DNA of 64,000 nt from CAZELM01 sp964512995 (lineage in GTDB: Bacteria > CSSED10-310). Position numbers and translations under genes: made by a program. The stretch spans positions 5,599 to 69,598 of the forward strand of contig CAZELM010000026.1 of assembly GCA_964512995.1 (NCBI GenBank), read 5' to 3'. This document shows, one piece after another, positions 1 to 8,335 of the stretch; within the stretch, counting starts at the first letter, position 1, and each line of letters starts with the position of its first letter. The notes beneath the pieces are model-generated. The model was not told the DNA's origin. It did not search any database and worked only from the letters and a program-made list of their open reading frames with translations.

Positions 1-605
1 TCATTCACCTGGGAGATGATGGTCTGGAGGTATTTGAAACGGGAATCCAGAATTTGTGTGGTCTTAAAGTAAATCAGGATTTGAAATGGATACGGAATAA
101 GAGCGATCAATGTCAGTTTTGGATTGATAATGAACATGGCCACCATACAAAACATGATACGGAGAAACGACTCCCAGGCTCTGAATATGCCGGAACACGC
201 AAACCAGCTCAATTTTCGCCCCACATCATCTGTCAGCCGGGTGACGAGATCGCCAGTCCGGAACTGATTGAACGTATTTTGATCCCAGTGGAGCAACCGT
301 GCGAAAACATTCTGCCGGAATTTCCATTCGAGTTCGATGTTTGTTTTGGCTCGCCGTGTTGCATTGGTTACAGATAACAAAAAATTCAATATGCCTAGAG
401 AGAAAAGCAGCAATACCGATTGAAAGATGAAATCGGAAGACAGATTTTGTTGGATACCATCCACGATTCGAATGTAGCAATAGGGGATGGATGCTGACAC
501 CATAGCCACCGCAACCGATTGACAAGCCAGTATGATAAACCTGTTTTTCAAAGGTCTGTAAAATCGGCCAAGCCACTGCATATTTTCTCGAAATTCACTC
601 ATCAT
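1..605 (-). CDS. ABC exporter, N-terminal transmembrane part (cut by window edge)
   Basis: Reading the minus strand from an ATG at 605 (or the next ATG at 602) gives about 201 residues that run off the window. The start is MMSEFRENMQWL. Hydrophobic segments lie near residues 20-40 and 55-75. They are followed by an ELEWKFRQNVFARLLHWD stretch and GDLVTRLTDDV, which are typical of the first half of an ABC exporter transmembrane domain. The ATG overlaps the TGA of the upstream ABC gene by a few bases, so the two are translationally coupled and probably form a heterodimeric exporter. The nucleotide-binding domain lies outside the window, so it cannot be judged whether this half is the degenerate one. 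The substrate is unknown (drug, lipid or peptide are all possible). Confidence 0.85.
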   Translation of the reverse strand, partial: MMSEFRENMQWLGRFYRPLKNRFIILACQSVAVAMVSASIPYCYIRIVDGIQQNLSSDFIFQSVLLLFSLGILNFLLSVTNATRRAKTNIELEWKFRQNVFARLLHWDQNTFNQFRTGDLVTRLTDDVGRKLSWFACSGIFRAWESFLRIMFCMVAMFIINPKLTLIALIPYPFQILIYFKTTQILDSRFKYLQTIISQVN

Positions 606-2410
606 GCAGCCTTTCCATTACCATATTGAATCGAATATAATTTGAAATAGACACCGTGCTGCTGCATCAGATCCGAATGGGAACCTTGCTCCACCAGTTC
701 CCCCTCCTGAAGGACCAGTATCCGATCACTCTCCAATATCGTTTGAAGGCGATGGGCAATGATGACTGCTGTGCGGCCTTTCAGCAATGTATCCATGGCA
801 CATTGAATGCGATGCTCAGTGATCGGATCCACGGACGAAGTGGCTTCATCGAGCACGAGGATTTCCGGATCGAAAACAAGCGCACGTGCAAAACTCAGTA
901 GTTGGCGTTCTCCCATGGATAAGTTACTTCCATGTTCTGCCAATGGGCACATTATTCCATCCGGCAGCCTGTCAACAATGTCCTTCGCGTTCACAGTCTG
1001 AATGGCACGCATGACTGACTCCTCGGATATTCGATCATCTTCCAGACGCAGATTATCCAGGATCGAGCCGGGGAACAGAACGATATCCTGCAGGACCAAT
1101 CCCAGTTTGCGCCGGAGGGTATCCAGGGGGATGGTGCGAATGTCAACGCCATCGATGGTGATGGTTCCCTTTTGAGGTTCATAAAACCGGAACAATAAAC
1201 TGATAATGGTCGTTTTTCCGCTTCCTGTCGGTCCGACGATCGCCACTTTGTCACCTTTGGGGATCGTGAAGGAGACATCTTTCAAGATCCACTCTTCGCC
1301 CTGATATGCGAACCAGACATGGCGGAATTCGATTCCTGATCCATCCGGTTTATTGCGGGTGGAGTAACCATCCATCGGTGATGCTATTTCTTGGATTCCT
1401 TGCTGAGGGATACACATGATCTCATTGATCCGCTGTATCCCTGCCAGTGCTCGCTGGATCACGTTGATCTGTTCACTGAGATGGAAGATTGGTCCAAAGA
1501 ACCGTTGGATGTAACCAAGAAACGCAACCAAAGTACCGAGTGACAGCAGCTCCGGAGCATCCAACACCCATTTGCCGCCAAATCCCAGGATCAGTGCGGT
1601 CGCGATCGTGCTCAAAAGAAAAACACTGTGGCCGAAATAATTCGAAAGCCGCTCCCCTGGATATTCGACATCGACTTTATTTTTGTTCACCCGATCCATC
1701 CTGTGGATAACGTTTGATTCCTGATCGAATACCTGAACAATTTTTGCTCCACGGATATATTCTTCCAGAAAACCATACACCTCTGCTGTTCTGCGGCGGA
1801 CTTCAATGAAGATGGGGATGATACGGCTGTTGAAATACCGGACGATGAGGATCACAAATGGGAATACGGACAACAGCAGTGACGTCAACCGAGGGCTCAG
1901 ATTGAACATAACGACAAACATGCCGATCATCATCAACAGATCAGACAAAATGGTGATGACCGTATAGGTGAACATCGTTCGCAGTGCTTCCGTGTCACTT
2001 TCGATTCGTGATACGATTTTTCCCACTGGATTCTTATCAAAAAAAGATTGCGAAAGGCGGGTGATGTGAGAAAAAATTTCGATGCGGATTTTTTTGACAA
2101 TTTTCTGTCCGACAATTTCCAGTTTGATCTGCTGGAGATAGTTCACGATAAAAGAGAGTATCAATGTCAACAGAAACAGACCGGCAGTCACAAACAACCC
2201 ATGCAGATCATGCTCCGTAAAGTTATTATCGATCGCATGCCGCACCAATAAAGGACCTGCGAGGGACAGAAGCGATGACACGGCAAGCAGCAGACCGCAG
2301 GAAAATAAACTCCTCAAATGAGCACGAAAGCGAGGCAATAATGATTTCAGAATGGCAAAATCGATTTTTTGGGTTCGATGATCTTCATATTCATCGTTGA
2401 TATTAACCAT
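602..2410 (-). CDS. ABC exporter, fused permease and ATPase, 602 aa
   Basis: This is a full-length ABC half-exporter: six-helix membrane domain at about residues 20-330, then the nucleotide-binding domain. Visible motifs are Walker A GPTGSGKTT near residue 390, signature LSMGERQ near 495, Walker B ILVLDEATSSVD near 515 with the catalytic Glu present, and the H-loop IIAHRL near 550. The LSMGERQ form of the signature is common in YheI/MdlA-B-type exporters. The open frame extends 45 codons further upstream. The ATG at 2410 is preferred because GGAGG lies 5 bases before it, and the family-typical N-terminus follows. It overlaps the next ABC gene by 4 bases, which suggests a heterodimer. The substrate cannot be read from the sequence. 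Confidence 0.9.
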   Translation of the reverse strand: MVNINDEYEDHRTQKIDFAILKSLLPRFRAHLRSLFSCGLLLAVSSLLSLAGPLLVRHAIDNNFTEHDLHGLFVTAGLFLLTLILSFIVNYLQQIKLEIVGQKIVKKIRIEIFSHITRLSQSFFDKNPVGKIVSRIESDTEALRTMFTYTVITILSDLLMMIGMFVVMFNLSPRLTSLLLSVFPFVILIVRYFNSRIIPIFIEVRRRTAEVYGFLEEYIRGAKIVQVFDQESNVIHRMDRVNKNKVDVEYPGERLSNYFGHSVFLLSTIATALILGFGGKWVLDAPELLSLGTLVAFLGYIQRFFGPIFHLSEQINVIQRALAGIQRINEIMCIPQQGIQEIASPMDGYSTRNKPDGSGIEFRHVWFAYQGEEWILKDVSFTIPKGDKVAIVGPTGSGKTTIISLLFRFYEPQKGTITIDGVDIRTIPLDTLRRKLGLVLQDIVLFPGSILDNLRLEDDRISEESVMRAIQTVNAKDIVDRLPDGIMCPLAEHGSNLSMGERQLLSFARALVFDPEILVLDEATSSVDPITEHRIQCAMDTLLKGRTAVIIAHRLQTILESDRILVLQEGELVEQGSHSDLMQQHGVYFKLYSIQYGNGKAA

Positions 2411-2652
2411 TTCAACCTCCCCGGTCGGTGAATACTCTTCAAGATTGTAGTTATGAAAACGGTGGATGGTTAGTGCAAACTTCAATATGTGAAATTGCGA
2501 CGGGGAAACTGTGAAAGAACTGCGAGGAAAACTTGAGCAACTCACACTGTCGGATGTTCCTTAACATGAAAACAGTCTGCAATCAACGGGACTGCCCCAA
2601 AAAGGATCAGTGATGCTTGCGGGATCGATTGAATTTTTTTGAATCGGATCCG
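2411..2652. other. Intergenic stretch with imperfect hairpin
   Basis: There is no gene in this 242-base gap between two minus-strand genes. Around 2620-2652 an imperfect inverted repeat (GGATCGATT facing AATCGGATCC) surrounds a T-rich loop just after the stop of the metallo-beta-lactamase gene. It lacks a clear T-tract on the minus strand, so calling it a terminator would be weak. Confidence 0.3.
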
Positions 2653-4068
2653 TTATTTTTGAAGTAAGAATTCTTCCTGGTACCTGGGGATTACCGCATT
2701 TATTCCAAGCGATTCAATGATTTTACTCTGGAGTGCAATCTGTGACTCGTTCTCTCCATGGTTGATAAAAATTTGAGATGGACGCTGGTGGAATTTGCGG
2801 AGCCAGGTGATGAGTTCATCCTGATCGGCGTGCGCACTGAATCCATCGAGAGATTCAATATGAGCTCGAATCGGTATATACTCGCCATGAATTTTTACGT
2901 CACCATCACCCTGCTGAATCGTTTTCCCTCGTGTTCCAACCGCCTGGTATCCGATGAATAAAATAGTGTGCTGGGGTTCTGGTAGCCGTAGTTTGAGGTG
3001 ATGCAGGATGCGGCCACCGGTAGCCATCCCGCTGGCAGATATGATAATCGCGAAGTTCTGGAGTTTATTCAGCGATTTCGATTCTTCAATCGATTGAAAA
3101 ATATGCAGATTTCGAGGCTCGATAGGATGATCGCCGATGTGGATCAGATATCGGGCTTCATCGTCCAGGTTTTCTTCGTGCATGAAATGCGTATTTGTAA
3201 CTCGGATGGCCATGGGACTGTCAATATATACCGGGATGTCGGGAATGGATCCATCGTCCTGTAACTGCCGCAATGTATAGAGAATGAGCTGGGTCCGGCC
3301 GATGGCAAACGCCGGGATCAACAGAACTCCGCCCCGTTTGATGCTGCGATTTACCACATCTGCCAGTGACTGATGGATATCGAAATCCTTGTGGTAACGC
3401 CCGCCATATGTCGATTCCATGACCAGCCAATCCGGTGAATCCGGACTTTCCGGATCCGGAAGAATGGGTGCACCATATCGGCCGATATCGCCGCTCATCA
3501 ACAATGATCCATCCTCGCCGCTCTGACCGAAGCGTAGCAAAATATTAGAAGAACCTAGTATATGTCCAGCGTCATGAAATGATGCTGATATTCGATGACC
3601 CATTCGGACCGGTTCATTGTAATCGACCGCTCGTACCAGATCGAGTGTCCTCAGGACATCATCGGTGGTGTAAAGCGGTAGGGCAGGCTTATGTTTTGAG
3701 TATCCCATTTTGTTTGCAAAATTGGCTTCTTCTTCCTGAAGATGTGCCGTATCCATGAGCAGAATTTTCATGAGATCCGCTGTGGGTGAAGTGCAATATA
3801 TTGGACCAGAAAATCCCTTCAACACAAGACAAGGAAGATATCCGCAATGATCCAGATGGGAATGTGTGATAAAAACAGCTCCGATTGAAGCCGGATCAAC
3901 CGGAAAAGGTTCCCGATTGCGAAGGCGAAGTTCTTTGGGACCCTGGAACAGTCCACAATCAACCAGGATGCGGTCTGTCAGATCGGGGCCGGCATAAATG
4001 GCGGTTTTGGATCCGGTTACCGTGCCTGTGGCACCAAAAAATTGAATGCGAGGCGGTATCGTTTGCAT
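2653..4068 (-). CDS. MBL-fold beta-CASP ribonuclease-type protein, 471 aa
   Basis: This is a metallo-beta-lactamase-fold protein of the RNA-processing (CPSF73/YSH1, COG1236) type, probably a cytoplasmic zinc-dependent nuclease. Metal-binding motif 2 is THSHLDHCG near residue 58. Motif 3 DAGHILGSS, SGDIGR and ESTYGGR follow, then the beta-CASP part (IPAFAIGRTQ, IDSPMA, SASGMATGGR). The C-terminal GFSAHADQ and INHGE are the family's motif B/C regions. The start is taken at 4068 (MQTIPPRIQFFG) rather than six codons upstream, because GGAGG in the end of the preceding gene sits 8 bases before it. The preceding gene's stop is only 4 bases upstream, so the two genes are one transcript. The RNA target is unknown. 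Confidence 0.88.
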   Translation of the reverse strand: MQTIPPRIQFFGATGTVTGSKTAIYAGPDLTDRILVDCGLFQGPKELRLRNREPFPVDPASIGAVFITHSHLDHCGYLPCLVLKGFSGPIYCTSPTADLMKILLMDTAHLQEEEANFANKMGYSKHKPALPLYTTDDVLRTLDLVRAVDYNEPVRMGHRISASFHDAGHILGSSNILLRFGQSGEDGSLLMSGDIGRYGAPILPDPESPDSPDWLVMESTYGGRYHKDFDIHQSLADVVNRSIKRGGVLLIPAFAIGRTQLILYTLRQLQDDGSIPDIPVYIDSPMAIRVTNTHFMHEENLDDEARYLIHIGDHPIEPRNLHIFQSIEESKSLNKLQNFAIIISASGMATGGRILHHLKLRLPEPQHTILFIGYQAVGTRGKTIQQGDGDVKIHGEYIPIRAHIESLDGFSAHADQDELITWLRKFHQRPSQIFINHGENESQIALQSKIIESLGINAVIPRYQEEFLLQK

Positions 4069-4072
4069 ATTT

Positions 4073-5824
4073 TTACCCTCCATCACTATCCAGTATTTCT
4101 TCGGGTAGTTTATAGAATTTACCGAGTTTTCTCAAGTTTTCAATTTGGATTCTGTTTATTTTGAATCGAGTCGACTTCAATGTCTGCCATACCGTTGATT
4201 GATAGTGGTCCGATCGGAAATACGCTTTTAACTGTGAAGTCATGGGAAAGACCTGGGGTGCTCCAGACCATTGATATTGAGCGTCACTTGTTTTGATCAG
4301 ACCATGAATAATCGCCCATGAAACATCCAGAACATGGAGAGGAAACGAATCTCTGTCCAGTGACAAAAGACGACCCTCCGCCTCAGGCGATACAAAATGA
4401 AAAAATCGATGAAACAAACGAGCAGAATGATAGTATTCCGGGAAATTGTAAAGTCCCACAGAGCCCAGTCGTTTGGCCATGAACTCCAAAATCACCAGCA
4501 CCTTCCATCCCATGCCAAGACCTGGATATTTCTGACCCGGTAAAGGACATTGATTCGAATGGTAGGCACGCAATGGATCCTGTAAACAAAGCCACTCAAT
4601 AAAGAGATATGGACCCGGATTATTCGGATACTTCGGTTCGGATTGAATGAAAGCGGGTAACATCTCTTGTCGGAAAATCAGATCCACCAAGGGTTCGGTA
4701 TGTATGCTCTTTTCCGGGAAAATGCGGAATCGATGACGAAATCGGTCAACACGTGAGATGTCGACCACGATGTCCGGATATCCCATCCTGGTAAAATCAT
4801 CCAGAAATCCATATTTTTTCAATGCATCCCGGATTCCACGCTGACTGTAATACCCGAGCAGTAATTCCTGTTCTCCATCTACACCTCCGATATCATCCGC
4901 TGCGATGGATGGAATTTGGGAGTCTGATTTTGCGAGATCATACTCGGACAGATTACTGTAAATCCTGCTGTATTTCTGCTCAAGATGACGCACTCCCTCA
5001 AATCGTTTGACGATCAGAATTGGTTGAGTTATTCCAGGTATCATTTTTGACAGCTTTTTCAGAAAAAAGAACCTGCTCATCGGATGAAGATGCTGCAATG
5101 AAAAGATGATGAGATCCGGGTCGAGAGCAGCAATTGACTTCGAAACAGCCTTCTGGAATGAAACCGTTTCCAATGCAATATGAAATGCATGTAAGCGGGA
5201 TTCATCCCAATATCGATCGCGAAGGAGTTCAAATTCGGCTCTGGTTCTTTTCTGCTTTGATTTCCTGGCTATTGACAGCACTGTGACATTGGCATTCAAA
5301 AGGCGAGCGGCTTTGAGTGCATAAGCTGGAGCGATTCTGGAGGCTTCCTTGGGCTGGACATAGAACAGAATGTTTTTAATCGGGAAAAAATTCCGGCAAC
5401 CAGGCATGGGATCCGGGAGTAACAGTATGGGATTCTGTGTGCAGCTCAATAATCTGATCAGAGATGAAGATAAGATGGGATGAAAAAATGACGGTATCGG
5501 CGGATGAGCATATATGACAAGGTCGATCCTGAATCGAAGTGCGGTCTCAACGATCCGGCTGACAGCATCTCCTTGGGCAGCGATGATGTGGATCTTCCAG
5601 TTTGGCAGATAATACGCTGAAATCTCCTGAAAATCACAATACCATTCCCATTCCTTATCATGAATGGAGTCCTCTCTGATATAGAGCAGAAATAACTCCG
5701 AGGCGATCTCAGGGAAATAGTCCTTTAACAGCCGAAAAACACGAAACACCCGCTCTGTCCGAGATATCGGGAGCAGGATCCGGATCAGTGTTGGATTCGA
5801 GTTGATGTTCCATTCAGTATTCAT
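4073..5824 (-). CDS. Tandem universal-stress-like protein with unknown C-terminal domain
   Basis: The 583-residue protein begins with two alpha/beta segments of about 120 residues each (about 10-130 and 150-265). Each alternates hydrophobic strands and helices in the order seen in universal stress proteins (IRILLPISR..., then PDLIIFSLQHLHP and QPILIVKRF). No clear GxxGxxxxG ATP loop is visible, so nucleotide binding is doubtful. Residues about 300-583 form a separate domain with the run CPLPGQKYPGLGMGWKV followed by RLGSVGLYNFPEYYHSA. Its PGLGMG resembles the acyl-CoA loop of GNAT acetyltransferases, but this is only suggestive. The gene is followed after 4 bases by the beta-CASP gene. The start ATG lacks a strong ribosome-binding site. 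The function is not assigned. Confidence 0.6.
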   Translation of the reverse strand: MNTEWNINSNPTLIRILLPISRTERVFRVFRLLKDYFPEIASELFLLYIREDSIHDKEWEWYCDFQEISAYYLPNWKIHIIAAQGDAVSRIVETALRFRIDLVIYAHPPIPSFFHPILSSSLIRLLSCTQNPILLLPDPMPGCRNFFPIKNILFYVQPKEASRIAPAYALKAARLLNANVTVLSIARKSKQKRTRAEFELLRDRYWDESRLHAFHIALETVSFQKAVSKSIAALDPDLIIFSLQHLHPMSRFFFLKKLSKMIPGITQPILIVKRFEGVRHLEQKYSRIYSNLSEYDLAKSDSQIPSIAADDIGGVDGEQELLLGYYSQRGIRDALKKYGFLDDFTRMGYPDIVVDISRVDRFRHRFRIFPEKSIHTEPLVDLIFRQEMLPAFIQSEPKYPNNPGPYLFIEWLCLQDPLRAYHSNQCPLPGQKYPGLGMGWKVLVILEFMAKRLGSVGLYNFPEYYHSARLFHRFFHFVSPEAEGRLLSLDRDSFPLHVLDVSWAIIHGLIKTSDAQYQWSGAPQVFPMTSQLKAYFRSDHYQSTVWQTLKSTRFKINRIQIENLRKLGKFYKLPEEILDSDGG

Positions 5825-5916
5825 GATGCATTACATACAAACATCTATACCTGTACCATAAATTCAGGCGGAATCCAATAGAGTATGTTTGTGAAAAGAT
5901 TGGGATAAAGGTTAAG

Positions 5917-6279
5917 TTAAATATACTTCCGTCCCCGCGCAATGATCTTCTCTTCGGGAAGATCCTGTGATGATTCAACACCGATTACTTTGGAGAATAG
6001 ATGTTCAACATGCGTACTGAGATAATCCAGAAATTCCTCCTTGGTATTGTCTGGACCAAACAGAACAATCTCTTTGGACTCTTCAATATTGGGGACGATT
6101 TTATCATAGTAGGTCTGACGGGCTTTTTTCTTGTTTTTGATGTATTCCGGATTGACGCCATCTTGAGGTATTTGGGGTTCGTCGGAAGTTAAATTTATGG
6201 AACGAATGATTTGGGAAGGAGTAGCTATAATTATTCGTGCATCCTTACTATCCATCCAAACGATCGTCACTTGCTTCAT
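5917..6279 (-). CDS. Small conserved protein, eRF1-domain-3-like
   Basis: This 120-residue protein begins MKQVTIVWMDSKDARI and ends LPEEKIIARGRKYI. That layout (VW-D-x-x-x-A-x-I at the N-terminus, a central strand EIVLFGPDNTKEEFLDYL, a C-terminal helix) is seen in small bacterial proteins related to the last domain of archaeal/eukaryotic release factor 1. They are sometimes annotated as translational machinery proteins. The assignment rests on pattern memory only. The start is firm: GGGAGG lies 5 bases before the ATG. It is transcribed away from khpA, across a 362-base divergent region. Confidence 0.6.
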   Translation of the reverse strand: MKQVTIVWMDSKDARIIIATPSQIIRSINLTSDEPQIPQDGVNPEYIKNKKKARQTYYDKIVPNIEESKEIVLFGPDNTKEEFLDYLSTHVEHLFSKVIGVESSQDLPEEKIIARGRKYI

Positions 6280-6641
6280 CTATGCCTCCCATCTAAAATC
6301 CAAATCACTCTACAGCGGCATAATAGCAGATACTTGCTATAAAGACAATGAATTATTTAGTTGGATGAATACCGGAGATATCAGAAAATGTAATGAATCG
6401 CTTGTATAATCGATGAATATTCAGATAATGACAAAAAATTACCCTAAAAATTTGACAGAAAGAATATACGCGTTTACAGTAATTAAGCTGACGTTTTTTA
6501 TTTACCTGGATTGTTAGAATGTTCAGGATGTAAGAGGTGCTTTATAAACCAGAGATGTACCAACAAGATGACACAATACGAAGCAACAGAGCGTATAGAG
6601 TATGATTTCTGACATCTCATTTTTCCCTGGAGGTATGGAAC
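6280..6641. other. Divergent intergenic region upstream of khpA
   Basis: This 362-base AT-rich region has no convincing gene. It holds the leader of the minus-strand small gene and the candidate sigma-70 promoter for khpA-rpsR listed separately. No other structure stands out. Confidence 0.6.
6452..6480 (+). promoter_or_regulatory. Candidate sigma-70 promoter for khpA
   Basis: TTGACA at 6452-6457 is a perfect -35 box. After a 17-base spacer comes TACAGT at 6475-6480, which matches four of six -10 positions. Transcription from here would give khpA a leader of about 155 bases, long enough for leader regulation. Confidence 0.5.
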
Positions 6642-6875
6642 ATGCGTGATTTAGTCGAAATGATAGTAAAAAAACTGGTAGACAATGTGGATCAGGTTCG
6701 CGTCAATGAAGTCAAGGCTGAACATACAAACGTGATTGAACTCAGAGTAGCGCATTCGGATATCGGAAAAGTCATTGGAAAACATGGAAACACTATCTCC
6801 GCCATTCGGACGATCTTGAGTAATGTCGGCATGAAACGAGGGTGCCGTTATCTAGTTGAAATTTTAGAAGAATAA
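6642..6875 (+). CDS. khpA: KH-domain RNA-binding protein KhpA (YlqC family)
   Basis: This 77-residue single KH domain matches the usual family length. The RNA-binding GxxG loop is visible as IGKVIGKHGNTISAIRTIL at about residues 44-62. KhpA proteins act in the cytoplasm, often with KhpB, and bind small RNAs and mRNAs linked to cell-wall and ribosome regulation. GGAGG lies 8 bases before the ATG. The gene is followed by rpsR with a 124-base spacer. In many bacteria khpA sits with rpsP, rimM and trmD, and none of those genes is here. Confidence 0.93.
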   Translation: MRDLVEMIVKKLVDNVDQVRVNEVKAEHTNVIELRVAHSDIGKVIGKHGNTISAIRTILSNVGMKRGCRYLVEILEE

Positions 6876-6999
6876 ATTTTAAGCTTGCAATTTACCAGTT
6901 ATCGGTCTATTCATAACCGGTTGCGGTTCACACTGGTGGGTGGCTCTCCACTCCATTTCTGGATACATCATATTTTTAACGAAAAGAAAGGTTTTAGAA
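6876..6999 (+). promoter_or_regulatory. rpsR leader with possible hairpin
   Basis: Within the 124 bases between khpA and rpsR, CCAGTTAT and ATAACCGG near 6893-6918 can pair around a 10-base loop with one mismatch. Leaders of bS6-bS18 operons often carry a structure bound by the S6-S18 complex. Whether this one does cannot be told by eye. Confidence 0.25.
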
Positions 7000-7263
7000 A
7001 TGTCCAAACCAGCTAATCTCTTAAACAACAAGAAAAAGAAAAAAAGCCGAGGATATCGTCGGCGAAAAGTATGCCGGTTCTGTCAGAATCATGTGGATTA
7101 TATCGATTATAAAGACATCGAAATCCTGAATACATACATTACAGAACGAGGTAAAATTATTCCCCGCCGAATCTCAGGCAATTGCGCATCCCATCAACGC
7201 ACGCTGGCCGTCGCTATCAAACGGTCCCGGCAGATCGCCTTGATGCCGTATATCGCAGAATAA
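7000..7263 (+). CDS. rpsR: Small ribosomal subunit protein bS18
   Basis: The 87-residue product carries the bS18 core: RRKVCRFC, then YKDIEILNTYITERGKI, then PRRISGNCASHQRTL and the basic C-terminus AIKRSRQIALMPY. It has a CxxC pair plus a later Cys and His, the zinc-binding (C+) form of the protein. The ATG at 7000 is chosen over an in-frame start 60 bases upstream because AAAGG precedes it and the bS18 N-terminus begins there. bS18 binds bS6 on the platform of the 30S subunit. Its usual neighbours rpsF, ssb and rplI are absent, and a strong terminator follows. Confidence 0.96.
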   Translation: MSKPANLLNNKKKKKSRGYRRRKVCRFCQNHVDYIDYKDIEILNTYITERGKIIPRRISGNCASHQRTLAVAIKRSRQIALMPYIAE

Positions 7264-7288
7264 TAGATACCATCTGGGATCATTTTAT

Positions 7289-7326
7289 AAGGAACGGTCC
7301 ATGAACAATGGATCGTTCCTTTTTAT
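7289..7326 (+). terminator. Rho-independent terminator after rpsR
   Basis: AAGGAACG...TCCAT and ATGGA...CGTTCCTT form a long stem around a short loop, followed directly by TTTTTATT. It lies 26 bases after the rpsR stop and should end the khpA-rpsR transcript. Confidence 0.85.
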
Positions 7327-7446
7327 TATCGTAAGGTTTGAGCTCGATCAGCATTGAACATCGGGAGGCCTGGGAGGGACGTTTCATTTCCGGTAAAATA
7401 GTACTTGCACCACTCAACCCATGTTGATATATTACACATCGTTTTC

Positions 7447-7519
7447 GGGGGTATAGCTCAGTTGGGAGAGCGCCACGTTCGCAACGTGGAAGTCGGGGGT
7501 TCGAGTCCCCCTACCTCCA
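7447..7519 (+). tRNA. tRNA-Ala (anticodon CGC)
   Basis: This is a 73-base cloverleaf. The acceptor stem GGGGGTA pairs with TACCTCC and includes the G3-T70 wobble pair that marks alanine tRNAs. The D arm is AGCTCAGTTGGGAGAGC. The anticodon stem CCACG/CGTGG holds the loop TTCGCAA with CGC at 7480-7482. The T arm is GGGGG-TTCGAGT-CCCCC. The discriminator is A73, and CCA is not encoded. The tRNA reads GCG codons. Confidence 0.95.
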
Positions 7520-7723
7520 TTTCAAATCTCAGAACCAGATTCATTCGCGTGCCAGTCCATATGGTACGATTGGGACCATTACGGTTTCCCTCGCATATCA
7601 CTCACCAGAACCCTTTGACCCTCCGACATTCCAGGGAATAATGGTACCCTACTTATTGCTGACAATCCGGAGTTTACAGATTGTTTTTTGTTTCTCCAAA
7701 CAAGACATCGAGTGCAAAATACA

Positions 7724-7755
7724 AAAAACCCCTCCCGGAGGAGGGGTTTTCTATA
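7724..7755 (-). terminator. Terminator of the giant-protein gene
   Basis: ACCCCTCC and GGAGGGGT form a perfect 8-bp stem around CGGA, with A-rich flank on the left and T-rich on the right. It can work both ways. On the minus strand it lies 23 bases beyond the stop of the cohesin-like segment and is followed by six T. Its position after 7778, not after 8302, fits a transcript that includes the -1-frame segment. Confidence 0.85.
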
Positions 7756-7777
7756 ATCAATCAGGTTGGTTGACCGA

Positions 7778-8335
7778 TTAGTGTCTCTGACGGAGTGATC
7801 CGAGTGCCATCAGTCCACTGATCACCAGAACGAGAATGCTGATACCTGCTGGATCCGTTGCTGGAATAGGAGGAGGTGTCGGTGAAGGTGTCGGTGTCGG
7901 AAGTGTGGGATCAAGAAACATGAAACTACCATTTGTGATCGAGAATCCAGCGATGTCATCGATCAATCGCGTCAATCGGAGTTCCGATCGGTCACCATGA
8001 ACACATGCAGGGCACGTAACGTCGAATGCATAACTCACCAGACTTCCATTGCTGCCGGCCGGGATTTCAGCGAACAGAGCGAATGCAACCGTTCGGATGA
8101 CTCCAACGCCCGGTGTTGGTGTTATCGGTGGTGAATCATTACAGCCAAACATCTGCCACTCCGGGTCCAACATACCTACCTCGCAGCCCACATAATCCAA
8201 CATCGTTGAATCAAATGTGAGGTCATACGTGAAGGCGTCGATGGATGTCGTATCGTTTGTGATGTAAACATTGACGTATACCCTATCATGCGTAAATCCC
8301 GTTACATGATCAACCCAGATCCGGTTGGCACGTGT
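7778..8335 (-). CDS. Cohesin-like domain and membrane/sorting tag, -1 frame end of giant protein
   Basis: Open from the poly-A run at 8344-8335 to the stop at 7778, this frame encodes about 185 residues. It starts TRANRIWVDHVTG and continues VYVNVYITNDTTSIDAFTY, a beta-strand pattern typical of cohesin-like domains, with GSLVSYAFDVTCPAC and DDIAGFSI near its end. A Thr-Pro linker follows, then IPATDPAG, a hydrophobic helix of about 18 residues and the basic end SLRQRH. This is the layout of PEP-CTERM-like sorting signals (motif, membrane helix, basic tail). An internal ATG at 8203 would cut the cohesin-like domain in half and has no ribosome-binding site, so it is unlikely to be a separate gene. 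The segment is best read as the true C-terminus of the giant protein, reached by a -1 shift. Confidence 0.7.
   Translation of the reverse strand, partial: TRANRIWVDHVTGFTHDRVYVNVYITNDTTSIDAFTYDLTFDSTMLDYVGCEVGMLDPEWQMFGCNDSPPITPTPGVGVIRTVAFALFAEIPAGSNGSLVSYAFDVTCPACVHGDRSELRLTRLIDDIAGFSITNGSFMFLDPTLPTPTPSPTPPPIPATDPAGISILVLVISGLMALGSLRQRH

Noticed and set aside
8203..8203. Independent 141-residue gene starting at 8203 (minus)
   Set aside because: That ATG lies inside the cohesin-like domain and has no ribosome-binding site; the domain clearly begins upstream, next to the poly-A run.
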